DNA of 64,000 nt from Lumnitzera littorea (taxonomy: Eukaryota; Streptophyta; Magnoliopsida; Myrtales; Combretaceae), in assembly GCA_024138015.1 (NCBI GenBank), contig JAMXBB010000009.1, positions 87,376,685 to 87,440,684 on the forward strand. The letters are read 5' to 3'. This document shows positions 1 to 14,105 of this stretch, one piece after another. The stretch's first letter is position 1. The number at the start of each line of letters is the position of its first letter. The notes under the pieces were generated by a model. The model made no database searches. It had not been told where the DNA came from and saw only the letters and a program-made list of their open reading frames with translations. Position numbers and translations under genes: made by a program.

Positions 1-1150
1 CTTATTCCGATTACACTTTCATATTAACAAGACTATATGTTGATAAGACCATAGATATATCTCAAGTTAGAGGGATTTTATAGTTTAATTATCACTAAAG
101 AACACAATCTCATTAATGTTAAGATATATTATGTTATAGAGTAACCTTTAATTCAATTAATAATATTGTCGTGTTCTAATCTCATGTAAGGTTTAAACAA
201 AGGTTTAATGTTGTCATTGAGTATATTATTAACATACCATTCCTTCTATTTATTAATAAAAGTCTGTGTCCCCCATACTACATCATATCCACTAGATTAT
301 TATGCAGAATTATTATTTTAAGATTGACCTTATCACCTTCCATCGTTCGATTTCTTATGTTTATCTTACAACCCTCTACTTCATTCTATGAATTAGGTTC
401 TACAATACCCCTTGTGAATAGATTTTGCCTAATTTACTTCTCTAAATTCTACTAACTATTCATCTCCAAACTAAGTTGTCATCCTATTCAATACTTCGTT
501 ACACTTCAAATCAGTACTAAAGTTTTTTCCTTGGGGTCCCTCCCCTTAGCAACTACTCAACACTTCAAAACTTCTTACTTATAATTCCTTTAATCTATTA
601 TGTAATATCCTGAGTATAGTAGGGGGTTCACTTCCAAGTTCTAGCTCGTTAGATCCTAATGGTATATATCAATACTTATAAGAAATAAGTAGTGTAGTAA
701 TTAGTCAATTAGTCTAAGAACTCTTCCAGGAATTATAAGAGATGAGCATAGAAAGTTCTAATTTGTAAATTAGGTCTACTACAACTTTTCTATGTTATTT
801 TTAATATTACCTAATTATTCATGTCTAGTAATAAACTTGAAGGATAATATTTTATATTTTATAAGCAATTCCTCACTACTCTACTTAAGGGCCGATCAAG
901 AGATTAGGGGGTATTTCTCTATAATCGTTAGAACAAGTTAAATAAAGGTTAATTAATTCTAAAGTTAGTATTACTTATTATAGTCCTAACTTCACCAGAA
1001 GTATATAAATATTATGGTTATATATTTACCTATAATTTAAATCCCCTTTTTCTACCTACTCTCAATGTTTCTTAACATGTCTAATTTATTTTATTTATAT
1101 CAAAGCACATTTTTAAAAATTACACTTCAGAGCGAATTCTTAAGAATAAT
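1..1150 (-). mobile_element. LARD-like element: internal region, second unit (cut by window edge)
   Basis: This stretch matches 5955-7115 at an offset of about 5.955-5.965 kb, for example a shared CATATTAACAAG motif near the start. It contains no coding potential and lies downstream, on the minus strand, of the primer-binding-site relic at 1151-1162. It therefore reads as the internal domain of another head-to-tail unit running off the left edge of the window. Confidence 0.65.
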
Positions 1151-1162
1151 GCTCTAATACCA
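1151..1162 (-). other. Primer-binding-site relic (initiator Met tRNA type), unit 1
   Basis: The minus strand reads TGGTATTAGAGC, one substitution from the plant initiator-Met primer-binding consensus TGGTATCAGAGC. The equivalent site in the other unit, at 7116-7127, differs at a different position. Both changes fit C-to-T decay of an originally perfect site. It marks the junction of LTR and internal region. Confidence 0.7.
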
Positions 1163-4100
1163 TTTCAGAACTCTTACTTCTCAAAAAGGTGAAGTCGTAA
1201 CTGTCCCATCTTGTGAGCTATTTTAAGATAGAAATTATCCTTATAGCTGCTATTCTAGACCTAGTTCACACCAGGCATACTTAACTCTAGCCCTTTAAAG
1301 TGTCTAATTCGATACATGTTTGATATAAACATATGGAGTAATCTTTTGAAATAATTTATTAAAAATAAAATTATACTTTGACTTTATAAAAGAGTAATAG
1401 TAAATCCTCTAGGTACCCACCATTTCATATATAAACCAAAATATTGAAAAATAGCAAGCTCCTCGAGACGTCCTATATAGTTATCCTTAAAAGATAAGAA
1501 AGTTAACACTAAGGACAATAACCAACTATTTCTTGTTGCATCTCACTCCCCGTCTTAGTTTATTAGTGTTCTGGTTTTACGTAGATACTTATAATTCATT
1601 TGGAACTTACAAAATAAACTATAAGGAAATGAGCAACAATTTGCTCAATAAGTGGGGTAAAGACAGAAGTATGCATTCAGCACATCACAAGGTTTTCAAT
1701 TAAGTTGGTTAGATGTAGTGCATATATAAGCAAAAGCCATCACACAACGTTATCTAGTTCATCGTAAGATTAGAGAATTGTGCCTGCTCTAATCCGAGTT
1801 GAGGAGATTGGTGTCACACACTTACAAATTGAAACCAAACTAGGGCTTGTGAAATGGAGAATACTCTCCTCCTATAACCACTTACGAATCATGGCCCCCA
1901 ACCTTACTGTGACCAGCTCTCCTATCACTTAATTAGGCTAAGGGTGGGAAAAGGACCATTTCAGCTATCTTCATCGAAGGGAGTCCGTATTTGACTCGAG
2001 AATTCTAGCCGCTACCCCTAATGAGTTGCAATGCATATCAGGTTAGGTGTTAAGCCGAGTTTAAATTATTTTATTTTTTAGGGTGATCAACTAAGTTTAA
2101 ACAAGTTAAGCATAATATCTATAAAACAACTATAACATGAAGCTCAACTCCGATCACATCAAATCAAATCTCAAACACAAATGTTGTACATGCATAGTTA
2201 CTAACGACAATCACAAGTAGATACATACCAAGGTCTTTAGATATTCTGAAATAATATCCCAAAATGTTATGAAGCATCAATCTCACTTATCTATCCTGAC
2301 ACTTACTATAGAAAACTCGTGTTGTGAACACCTTGTTCATTGGAAGACCCTATATATTACAAAGTTCAGGTTTAGTTTTCGTAAGAGTTATGAAAACGTT
2401 AGTGTTTTATCTATTTGTATTTTGCTAAATAGTTACATATATAAAAATATATATATATATATCTAAAGTATATTATTATCTTCCTTATATAATGAGATAT
2501 AGTTTTGTTATATAAATTAAGTTATTAAGTATCGATAATATTCATAGTTATACTCTTACATATAATATATTGTTTCGATCGTATCGAAATGTAAATGTAC
2601 TGTTAATCAGTTAATTTACGTTTCAATTACAATCATGTTATCATAGTTCATAAATTCTTGTAATATTATAGAGATATAGGTTATATTAATTAGAATTGTT
2701 TGATTCTAGTAAAAATAGTATCATTGGGTTTGTATATATTTAACAATATGTATTACAGGTTCTATTTCAAGAAATGACTTCTAAAGGGTGTTTCGAATTT
2801 CTAATATACTTATATGTGCCTTTAATAAGTATTATCCTATTATACTTATTTTATGTAATTGAACTATATTTTTATATAATTTTCTAATATAACTTAATAA
2901 TATAAGTATTATCTAATCCTAATATGTATACAGCCTACCTCGATAATAAAACTGTCATTAAATATGTTAAAAATTCATTTTCTTACCTAATCTGACCAAC
3001 AATTATATATATAGTTATTACTTCAATACTTATCATATTTTAGCCTATTATTATTAAAAACGATGCCCAGTCCATAATTTAAGTTATTTTACTACATAAA
3101 TTCATAATAAATAGTTTGGCTCACTAAATAATTCCATAAAAATTTCTATAGACTCCTAAAAATATGGAGAACTCAATCAACATATTGGTTCCATACTATC
3201 AAGCTCATCGCCTAAATGCTCGTAATTAGAATTTTACCCCTAAATTGCATTTAATTAACCAAAAATTATTCTTTTTATACAAAATTATTTCTAATAGATC
3301 CTAATATCATTAAAATTCACCAGAAGTTAGTATCTATCATTTCCATCAATTAATTTCATAAAAACCTATTTATTTGATCATTTCATCCTATTTCTAGCTA
3401 ATTTTAGGGCAAAAAATTACATTAAATATCAAAAGCACCTAAATTAAAAATATGGCTACATAGTAATTAAATATATATCATATGTGCTCTACATAAAAAT
3501 TTTGAGCTAGAAATTATATTGTTTAGGGTATTTATTTTGAAAGTCAAAATTTGGATAAATAATGATTTTCTTAAGCATATACATAAAAATTTTACACAAA
3601 TAAAATTACAACATGAAATTATATCTAAAATAACCTAGATATAATTTTATTTCATGATTTTCTAACCTAATTTAATATTATTAGAAATTATAAGAAAAAC
3701 AGGGCAAAAAATTAACTAACCTATTTGTCAATGCTCTGGCCACCATTGGCCGATGGGGGTATGTCAGCCGAAAAGGGTGTTGGCAATGCTCCATGGTGGT
3801 AGAAAGGTGTCACAACAGATCATCATTTGGTTGGGGAACTATCCTAACTCAATCCTTGCTCTGTTTTCGTTCTGATTCTTTTTTTTTTTTTATTTTTTCT
3901 TTCTATAGTTTGGGTTCCTAAACATGTATCTAATGTAAGGGAGTCATATTAATAGTAATTTAGGTTAGCTAATTTTTTTTTCTTAATTGTTAAGTAATTT
4001 ATTTTAATATTTTCCTTGAAAAACACATAATAGGAGGTGTCAAATTTTCATAAATTTGCTTTTGTTGCAGCTACTTATCCTTTTTAGGCTACTCCACATT

Positions 4101-4949
4101 TAATCCATTCATATTCTAAGTCATTTCTTATTTTTTTATAATTCTTAGATAATATTTTAGGTTATTTTGATTTTTATATTAGTATTTAATGATTTTGTTA
4201 ATATACAGGTATATATCCTATATATATCATACTCGTAATGAGTAGTTATATACATATAATCATGTCTCTAGCATATCTTTTATTTTTAAAATATTTTTCC
4301 TATCTAATTTTGCGAATTTATCATTTATTATGCATAATTATATAATTTCAGGTTAATTTACGAGTATAATTGTTATATATATCAAGTATATTCATAAAAA
4401 TATATGTATACTCATATAGCATATTATATTATATTATAGTATTTTATTTTATAACCTAATTAACTTATCTTTAAGTCCTCACCGCATTCTATGCTCGATT
4501 TTAAGGGTTTTAATCATTTTTACTCTATATTAAATAATCACACTTCTAAGGCTAAAATTAGGACTTTGGATTATTATTTTTTAAATCTAACTTTACTAGA
4601 TCACTTCAATTAACTTTTTCATCCTAATAATAAATTTGGGCTCAATCAGATAAGTTTTACCTAAATGCCCTAAATTTGGGTATGGTTTCCCTAAATGTGA
4701 TTTTAATAGCTCATATAAAGTAAATCCCCCCTATTTTGATTGTATGTTTGATATCTTACTATATTATTGACTTCTCAACGTATGAAAATTCCTTGATTAA
4801 GGTTATTATGATTCTTGTAAATTTCTAGCCTAATCAGTTTATTTTCCCTAATACCTTAGATCAACTATTGACCTTAATCGTACATGGACAAGGCTTCGTC
4901 CCAATACTCAGATGTTTGTGTCTTGATTACTAATTTATGGGATATTACA
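1163..4949 (-). mobile_element. Long LTR of the LARD-like element, copy 1
   Basis: On the minus strand it starts TGTAATATCCCATAAATTAG at 4949 and runs to the primer-binding relic near 1163, about 3.8 kb. It aligns by eye over its length with 7128-10714. There are no coding ORFs, which fits large retrotransposon derivatives with multi-kilobase LTRs. The primer-side boundary is uncertain by about 40 bp because no clean CA terminus is left. Confidence 0.65.
2447..2462. repeat. (AT)8 microsatellite
   Basis: An uninterrupted AT dinucleotide run inside LTR copy 1. The second LTR has only short AT stretches at the equivalent place near 8395, so the run arose or changed length after duplication. Confidence 0.9.
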
Positions 4950-7115
4950 TGAAATATTAAATTACCATTCTTATTTTTCTCTTCTAATGCTAAATTTGAG
5001 GACTTCTATGATTTCCTAAACTTATTAACAAAATTTTTTAGCTACGAAAACTCATTTATAATTATAACATAATGTATTCAAAAGACATGAGTAGTGTTTT
5101 TCTATATTAAAATTACATTAATAATAGGTATTTGCAGTTCATTGTATCAAATTTGGTATAATTCGCCTAACTCCTCATCATTTTTATAAAACACCTATAA
5201 TAACACAATCATTCAATGAATATACATATTCTAGTTAATCGATTTACTTCTTATTCATACATTTGGTATATCCGTGTCTGTTATAGGATCGCTATAGTAC
5301 GATCGTATGCTCTTATGGTATAAGATCTATTAATCACTTACTAAGTTATGTTTCATAAACAAGGTTAATATGTTCAAATGAAATGGAGAGTGTTAGGTTA
5401 CATTTTCAATGTTAACTATTCATTTTTCAATTATTCATAGGTGCATCATGCCATCTACATAAGAACATATATCATCATATATAAGATAGCATGGCTATAT
5501 TATTAATAGGCAATACTTGCATATTTTAAGTCAATCAATAGTTATATCACACCAATATCATCTTTCTTTTAGTTATTCACTAAAGTTCGTAAAGTTGAAT
5601 CTATAAAACATAACTTTATCTTTAATTTTAAGGCATTCAATAGTTATGTGCCAATTGAGGGGGTTATCTAAATAAATGCATCTTAACTAATAAGTTTCAT
5701 CTTATTATTATACCATTTAACTATATAGAATTAAACAATAACATGTTAAAACAAAAGAGTACTTACTCAACACTTTTCACATAAAATAATCTAATTTTTT
5801 AATACTTATATGTTTCTATATTTGTCAAACATCCTATAATTCATTTAACTTCAAATGCTACCAAAACATTCGAATATGCGTATAGTCATGCAAGTATACT
5901 ATCAGTATATGTGACATTCAATTTAACCAGTACGAAGTTTCACTCTAATTCATGCTTATTTAGATTACACTTTCATATTAACAAGGCTATATGTCAATAA
6001 GATCATTGATATATCTAGGGTTGGAGGGGATTTTATAATTTAAATATCACTAAAGAACACGGTCATGTTAATGTTAAGATATATTATGTTATAGAGTAAA
6101 CTTTAATTCAATTAATAGTACCGACGTGTTCCAATCTCATGTAAGGTTTAAACAAAGGTTTAATGTCATCATTTAGTATATTATTAACATACCATTCCTT
6201 CTATCTTATTAACAAAAGTCTGTATACCCCCTTTACTGCATCTTATCTACCATTTGTTGTCTCAGACCACCGTTCTAAGATTGATCTTATCACTTTCAAT
6301 AGCTCAATCCTTTATGTATATCTTACAATCCTCTACTTTACCCTATGAGTTTGGTTTTACAGTATCCCTTGCGAATAAGTTTTGCCCAATTCACTTCTCT
6401 AAATTCTATCAACTATTCACCTCCTGACTAAGTCACCATCCTATTCATTACTTTATTACACCCCGAATCAACACTAAGGTTCTTCTTAGGATCCTTCTCC
6501 CTAACAACTACTGATCTCTTCAAAACTTCTTACTTATAATTCCTTCCATTCTATTATATAATATCCTGAGTATAGTAGGGAGTTTATTACCAAGTTTTAG
6601 CTTATTAAATCCTAATGGTATATCTCAATACTTATTAGAAATAAGTGTGAGCTAATTAGTCAATTGGTTTAAAGATCTCTTTTAAGAAATATAAGAGATA
6701 CTTATGAGCACAAAAAGTTTTGATTTCCAAATTAGGTCTACCACAACTCTCCTATATTATTCCATTATTACCTAATTATTCACTTCTAGTAATAACCTTA
6801 AAGGATAGTGTTTTGCATCTTATAGGCAATTCCTTACTGTTTTACTTAAAAGTTGATCAAGAGATTGAGGGTACTTTCGTATAGTTGTTAAAACTAATTA
6901 AATAAAAGTTAATTAACTCCAAAGTCAATATTACCGGTTATAACCTTAACTTCATCGTAATTGTATAAATATTATGGTTATATTTTTACTTATAATTTAA
7001 GACCCTTTTTACTACTCACTCTTAGTGATTCCTATTACAACTATTTCACTCTATTTATAATGCTTCAAAGCACATTCTTAAGAATTATACTTCAAAGCGA
7101 ATTCTTAAAAACAAT
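4950..7115 (-). mobile_element. LARD-like element: internal region between the two LTRs
   Basis: About 2.17 kb lie between the primer-binding relic at 7116-7127 and the start of the next LTR at 4949. The part 5955-7115 is repeated at 1-1150; 4950-5954 has no partner in the window. A purine-rich stretch on the minus strand around 4970-4985 could be a decayed polypurine tract. No gag or pol similarity was found, so the element is non-autonomous. Confidence 0.6.
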
Positions 7116-7127
7116 GCTTTGATACCA
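7116..7127 (-). other. Primer-binding-site relic (initiator Met tRNA type), unit 2
   Basis: The minus strand reads TGGTATCAAAGC, one change from the TGGTATCAGAGC consensus. It lies directly downstream, on the minus strand, of LTR copy 2, which fixes the orientation of the element. Confidence 0.72.
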
Positions 7128-10100
7128 ATTCAGAATTATCACCCCCCAAAAAAGTAAAGTAGTAACGATCCCGCCATGTGAGCTATCCTAAGATAGAGAC
7201 TGACCTTACAACTATTATCTTAGACCTAATTCACATTAGATATACCTAACTCTATCCCTTTAAAGCATTTAATTCAATATTTATTTGATATAAATCTATA
7301 GAGTAATCCTTTGAAATAATTCGTTAAAAAAAAACTTGTAATTTGACTTTACAAAAGAGTGCTAATAGATCTCATAGGTACTTGTCATTTCATATACAAA
7401 CTAGAATACTAAAAACTACTAAGCCCCTTAAGGAGTTATGTACAGTTTTCCTAAAAAGTTAAGGAAATCAATACTAAGGACAACAACAAGCCATTTCTTA
7501 TTACTCCTCACTCCCTATCCCAATTTTCTAGTGCTCTGGTTTCAGGTAAGTACTTGTAATCCATTTAGAACCTACAAAAGAAACTATAAGGGAAAGAGTA
7601 ACAACTTGCTCAGTAAGTGGGGAGGAGACAAAAGTATACATTCAACATAACACAAGTTAGTTAGATGCAACATGTGTACAAGCAAATGCTATCGCAAAAC
7701 ATTTTCCAGTCCATTGTGAGATTAGAGAAATTGCCCCCACTCTAATCTGAGTTGAGGAGATTGATGTCGTGCACTTGTAAATTGAAACTAAATCAGGCTT
7801 GTATAATAAAGAACACCCTTCTCCCATGACCACCTTCAAACTACGATCCTCAACCTTATTGCAACCTCCTCTCCTATCACTTAGTTTGACTAAGAGTGGA
7901 GAAATAACCATTTTAGAAATTCTTATCAAAGGGAGCCTATGTTTAGGTCGAGTATCCTAACCGTTATCCTTGGTGGGTTGTAATACATATCAAGCTAGGA
8001 GTTAAGCTGAGTTTAAGTTAGTTTATTTTTAGGGTGATCAACTAAGCTCAAACAATTCGAGCATAATATTCACAAAACAACCATAACATGGAGCTTAACT
8101 CCTATCACAGTAAATCAAATCTCAAACACAAGTGCTGCATAAGTATAAACAACTAACTACAATCACGAGCAAACACATACCAAAATCTCTAGATATTATG
8201 AAATAACAGCCCGAAATGCTATGAAGCATTGATCCCACTTACCTATCATGACACTCACTATGTAAAACTCGTATCGTCAACACCTTATTCATTAAGAGAC
8301 CCCTTATATGAAAAAAGTCTAGATTTAGTTTTTGTAAGAGTTACAAAAACATTAAGGTTCCATATATTTATATTTTGCTAAATAGTTATATAAATATATA
8401 TATTTAAATTATAATATTATTTTCCTTATATATTGAAATATAGTTTTATTATATAAGTTAAGCTACTAAGTATCGATAATATATGCATTTATACTATTAC
8501 ATATAATATATTGTTTCGATCATATCAAAATGTACTTTAATCAGTTAAATTGCATTTCAATTATGGTAAGGTTATCGTAGTTCATAAATTCTTGTAATAG
8601 TATAGAGATATAGGTGATATTACTTAAGATTATCTGATTTTAGTAAAAGTAGTGTCATTGGGTTTATACATACCTAACGATATGTATTACAAGTTCTATT
8701 TTGAAAGATGACTTCTAAAGGGTGTTTCAAGTTTCTAATATACCCATACGTGCCTATAATAAGTATTATTATATTATAATCATTTTATGTAATTGGACTA
8801 TATTTTATATAATTACTAATATAAGTATTATCTAATCCTAATATATATATATATATATATATAATATACCGCGATTGTAAAACTATTATCAAATATATTA
8901 AAATTTTCATTTTTATCAAATGTGACCAGCATGCATATATATAGTTTTTTTTTTTCAATATTTATCACTTTTTAGCCTATTATTACTAAAAACGAGCCCC
9001 TAGTTAGTAATTTAAGCTACTTTAATACGTAAATTTGTAACAAATAACTCTAGTGATCAAATAATTCTTTAAAAATTTATATAGACTCCTAAAAATATAG
9101 GAAACTCATTCAGCATATGGTTCCATGCTATCAGGTTCATTGCCTAAATACTTGTAATTACAATTTTATCCCTAAATTACATTTAATTAATTAAATATTA
9201 TCCTTTTACAAAAAATTATTTTCAATTTATCCTTACATCATTATAAATCACTAGAAGTCATTATATATCATTTTTATCAATTAGTATAATAAAAGCTTAT
9301 TTATTTCACATTTTCATCCTAATTTTAGCTATTTTTAAGGGTAAAAAATATGTTAAATACTAAAAATACTTAAATTAAAAATATAGCTATATAGCATTTA
9401 AATACATATCATGTGTATTCTACACAAAAATTTTAAGCTTAAAACTACATAATTTGGTGTATTTATTTTGAAAGTCAAAATTCAGATAAATAGTAATTTT
9501 TTTAAGTAAGTATATAAAATACCCATAATTTTGCAAAAATAAAATTACAGCATGAAATTATACCTAAAATAGCCTAATGATAATTTTTTTTATAATTTTC
9601 CCATTTCATTTAATATTTTTTTCTAATTTAATAAAAAAATAGGGTAGATCTTTAACCTACTATTCATAGACAATAAAGTGGCTAGTGGCTGAAGGGAGTG
9701 TAATGATCAAAGGTAGTGCTAAATTGTGAAATATAAGCCCAAGGACCTTATTTATAAAGATTAGAGGTGATTAGATTTTTTTTTTCTTAATTATTAAGAA
9801 ATTTTATTTCATTTATAAGTGTCCAATTTATAAGATGAAGTGTTAAATTTTTATCAAACCACTTTTGATGTAGCTGCTTATCCTTTTAAAGCTTCTCCAC
9901 GTTTAATCCAATAGTATTTTAGGTTGTTTCTTCTTTTTTTTATGATATTTTAGGGTATTTTGGTATTTTACGTTAGTATTTAATGATTTTATTAATATAT
10001 GTGCATATATCCTATATATATCATACATGTAATCATGTTTCTAGCACGTATTTTGTTTTTAAAACATATTTCCTATTTAATTTTGTGAATATATCGCTTG

Positions 10101-10714
10101 TTATATATAATTTTATCATTTCAGGTTAATTTATGGATATAATATTTATATATACCAAGTATACTAATAAAATTACATGTATACTCATATTATATACTAT
10201 GCTATATTATTTTGTTTTATATCCTAATTAACTTATCTCTAAATTTTCATCACATTCCGAACTCAAATTTAGGGGTTTCGATCATTTTTACTCTATATTG
10301 AATAATTACGATTCTATAGGTAAAATTAGGATTTTGGATTACTATTTTTTAAATGTAACTTTATTGGGTTACTTCGACTGACTTTTCTATCTTAGTTATA
10401 AAGTTTAGGCTCAATCAGATAAATTGTCTCAGAAGCACTAAATCTAAGTTTGGTTACCTTAAATACGATTATAGAAGTTGATATAATATAAATCCTCGTT
10501 ATTTGATTATATTCTTGATATCTTATTATATATTTAATTTACAAGCATATGGGAATTCCTCGATAAGAGTCATCATGTTTCTTGTGAGTTTCTAACTTAA
10601 TTGGTTTATTTTCCCTAATGCCCTAAATTATCTGTTGACCCTAATTACACAAAAATAGGGTTTTATCCTAATACTTAAATGTTCACGTCTTGATTGCTAA
10701 TTTATGAGATATCA
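7128..10714 (-). mobile_element. Long LTR of the LARD-like element, copy 2
   Basis: Diverged copy of 1163-4949. On the minus strand it begins TGATATCTCATAAATTAG at 10714 and runs to the primer-binding relic. Similarity is visible at many places, for example ATGAAGCAT...CCCACTTA at 8221 against 2269, and the LTR-start motif at both ends. It is about 200 bp shorter than copy 1 because of scattered deletions. A precise identity needs an alignment. Confidence 0.65.
8841..8862. repeat. (AT)11 microsatellite
   Basis: Perfect AT dinucleotide run inside LTR copy 2. The matching position in copy 1, near 2910, lacks it. Confidence 0.9.
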
Positions 10715-12328
10715 CGAAAGGTACTACACGATGGGCATAGGAACACTTTTATGTTCCAAAAGGATGGGAAGAAGGCTGTATTGACCTCAATGAGCCCTAG
10801 AGAGGTTAAGGAGTCGCAAAAGAAGATTTCCATATCACTATAGAGGAAGTCTCTGATAAAGGCATATTATACTTATGTTTTAATGTATGAATTATGTGAA
10901 ATTATTATTGATTTTATAGAAATCATTAAGAAATGGTACTTAAGTATTTTTATTTGGATACGTCAGGTCTAGGAGGATTCAAAGTGGAAATACGATTAAT
11001 TTAGAAGAGTTTTATACAAACAAACGAAGCCCGAATCGATCTACAGCACTTTGGAATTGAAGGTAGCCAGCCTTGGGCCGGCCTACACTTTACACCAACG
11101 GCTTTGGAGTTCTACACTGCCAATCTTAACTTCTACATGGCTAGCCTTCAGGAAGACAACATCCATTCAAAAGCCAACCCTTGTTTTCTCCATAAGCCAT
11201 GTGATTGATATTTTAAGGGGACTTTTCATCTTCTTTTAACCTAGAGAGAGTTTAGATGCAACTAGGAGATAGTTTTGAAGAGTTTTTCTTGTGATAGTTT
11301 GTGGATCATTGAGAAGACTTTGCTATAGCTGTGGAGATCATCCTTAGAGTTTGCAATTGAAGTTGATTCATCATAATTACAGAATTGGTGATTTCTATCT
11401 TATTTCTACTTATGAAATTCTATGATTTGTTCTTATTTCTAATCATGAATTTCTTTGCGAATTCAATTGTTATACATGCTTTTATTTTAATTTCCATGGT
11501 TGGCTAAGTTTTAATTATAGGAATTGATGAAACCTTAGATAGCTAAGATTATAATCATGTTATAAGGTTAATAGATGTATAGATGATTCATGATTAATTT
11601 TTATGATTTTGATTATAATTTTCTAATTGGTATTATAATTATTAGAAACACTATTGATACAAGAGTTGATATAAGGTTTATTAGAAATTCTTAATTAAAT
11701 TAATTAGCTAATGTGGGAGTAGCGTTAATTAGATTAATTAGAAATTATCTAGGGATTAATGCAATGTTTCAAGTTAATTATTTGATAAGACATTAGGGAT
11801 AACTGATTTAGGACATTAGATAATCATAGCATCAAGAGATATATTATTATAATTTAGAGTCCACTATTAATTGGAGATACAAAAGTTAACCAATTAATTA
11901 GAGGTTAAGTCCTTAAGTTTTAAGGTACGATAATTTCACTTGAATGACCATATAACTATTAGTCTATATAACATGATGACAATTTGATTTGCATAATTAG
12001 GGTAAATTCTATTTTTCCCATATTCTCAATTGATTGCTTCATTTTAGATATTTTATCATAATTTTCTTTTTGATAGTTCTAGGGTAATTAGAAATTAGTT
12101 AATTCACAATTCAATTTTGATTACCTAAATATTGATAAGAGCTATCATAGGTTTAGTAATTTTATAGCCCTCGTAAGATTAACTGCCTTACTCACTCTTT
12201 ATTGCTTGATTCTGACCCAATATACTTACTAGAGTATTCGCGATATTTTTATATATATAGTTTAAGAAAATTAGTCTCTAGTAATTTCCCCAACCTAATT
12301 TTCTAAAGATATTAAGACAAAAGAGTGT
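10715..12328. other. Non-coding spacer, probably retrotransposon-derived
   Basis: No gene recognised. After 10715 the sequence leaves the tandem LARD repeat. The part 11000-12250 has the style of long untranslated regions of gypsy-type elements: AT-rich, with many ATTAATTAG-like phrases. It leads straight into a gypsy reverse-transcriptase relic at 12329. No LTR ends could be placed. Confidence 0.4.
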
Positions 12329-12745
12329 GTGCTCTTGTTAGTTAGGAAACTTCTAGCATTGAGAGAAGCCGAAACCTTACCTGCTAAGGTACAGACATTA
12401 CTACAAGAGTATGTTGACCTATTTCCTACCAAAATGCCAAGAGGTTTACCACTTGTAAGAGGTATAGAGCATTGTATTGACCTTCAGCTTAGAGTTGCCC
12501 TACCTAACCGACCTACTTATAGGCTCAAAGCTAAGTAAGCTATCGAGTTGAAGAAACAAGTCGATGGGTTGATTGATCGCGAATACGTCCAAGAGAGCAG
12601 GAGTCACTATACCATACTAGCTGTCTTAGTGTCAAAGAAGGATGGCTTATAGAGGATGTATATTGATAGTTGAGCAATTAACAAAATCACTGTTAAGTAC
12701 TAATACTCGATCCTACGATTGGATGATATGTTCGATGAGTTGTGA
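12329..12745 (+). pseudogene. Ty3/gypsy reverse transcriptase relic (N-terminal part)
   Basis: One frame over 139 codons shows the conserved start of gypsy reverse transcriptase: a LLQEYVDLFP-type segment, then a GLP...RGIEH...ID box, then PNRPTYR, then VSKKDG, then AINKITVKY, then RLDDMFDEL. It carries internal stops at the TAA 12536-12538 and at codons that are Trp or Arg in the family (TGG to TAG, CGA to TGA), so it is dead. The palm-domain YxDD motif and everything downstream are missing: similarity ends at 12745. It is most like the chromovirus group of Ty3/gypsy. Confidence 0.85.
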
Positions 12746-13740
12746 TACAGATCAAAGGAATAGTAGCAAATCTTGAAATAAGGTCAGAATGGGTCAAATG
12801 AACACGAAGGTTTTGATGGTGAATGTGACTCACCAAGACATAAACATAATCAAAAGTTTGAGCTCGAAATAGAGTTCGATACAACTCATGAACACTAAAT
12901 GTTGCTCGAGATTTAAATGAAGGTTAAATTCAATTCACTAATCAGTTCAAATGAAGGGGTTTACCATAATGTTGACGACAAAATCAATAAAAACACAAGA
13001 AAGATTAAAGAGTTTAGTCGATACTCAATAGTCTGGCAAATGCTAGCTCAAGAGTAGCCTTGCTCAAAAAGGAAAAGATCCCAAAAGCACAGAAATATAC
13101 TTTTCTATCTAATTTTATAGATCGACGTCTATCTATCTTTATGACGTTTATAGATGTTACTATTTATAGCAAGTCCTAAACCTTAGTGGCAAAACTATAA
13201 ATAATGTATAAGGTTTGAAACCCTAAAGAATTAGGACCATAAATAAAATAAAGGAAAACATGTATACAAATACAAGACAATGCATTTTACAAAGGAAGTC
13301 GGCATGCAGTCACTCAGCATGTCCTAGAAGGAGTAGTATCCAAACCGGATGAGGTTGGCAATTGGATGTGCGAGTTCAGGAAGGAGTCCCTAAAGTCTTG
13401 TAGTATTTAGCTGAGACACCAAAAAAGTAGACCCATAATTACTGAGTTCTAGAATCTTTCGGCACGAGTCTCTTGATGCTGTACCAAGTGGTTCTTTGGT
13501 CTCGAGTACTCAACCTTATGGTATCTTGGCACCTCGACTGACGACAAACTTGATGTCAAGTGTTTATCTTCCTTCCTTTCATCCATTTAGCTTCTACTCG
13601 ACTTCAGCAAGCTTTGATAAGCCTCAACGTAGATATAGTTAGAGCCTAATTCCCATCAAGTTGCATAGTGCACAAGAACTTATTATTAACAAAATCATTG
13701 TTACGTCAATGTAAGCCATCTTGCATCTTAGGGACTTATA
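12746..13740. other. Unassigned intergenic sequence
   Basis: No gene or element family recognised. It is slightly less AT-rich than its neighbours, with TCGA-containing phrases such as CTCGACTTCAGC. It may be the LTR or flank of the relic at 12329-12745, but no termini or target duplication were found. Confidence 0.3.
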
Positions 13741-14105
13741 CCTAATTCCATTTATTATTTTGGGCTTAAGCCCACTAAAAGCCCTAAGTTTGGTACAATT
13801 TCATCTAAGTTCCAAATTTGGCTCTTTTCTTTAATGAGTCTTCTAATATTATTCTTAAGACCTTAATCATTAACTAAGCTAGTTTAGGCCACTAACTCAT
13901 CATTACTTTACTTAATTTGGTTAATTACATCCTAAATCATATTTAATACTAAATAATTGTGTCATTACACTAATTAATTGAAATTTACATATTATTAACT
14001 ACATTAATAGTAACAGACTGTAACAACCTGGTCGAAACTCTTCCTATTGAGGTATTGTCCTCTTTGGTATGGAATGGCCCAAGGTCTTCTCCTCTAGTAT
14101 AGCAG

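Noticed and set aside
7657..7929. 90-codon minus-strand frame in LTR copy 2
   Set aside because: The equivalent part of LTR copy 1 (about 1700-1980) is not kept open, so there is no sign of coding selection.
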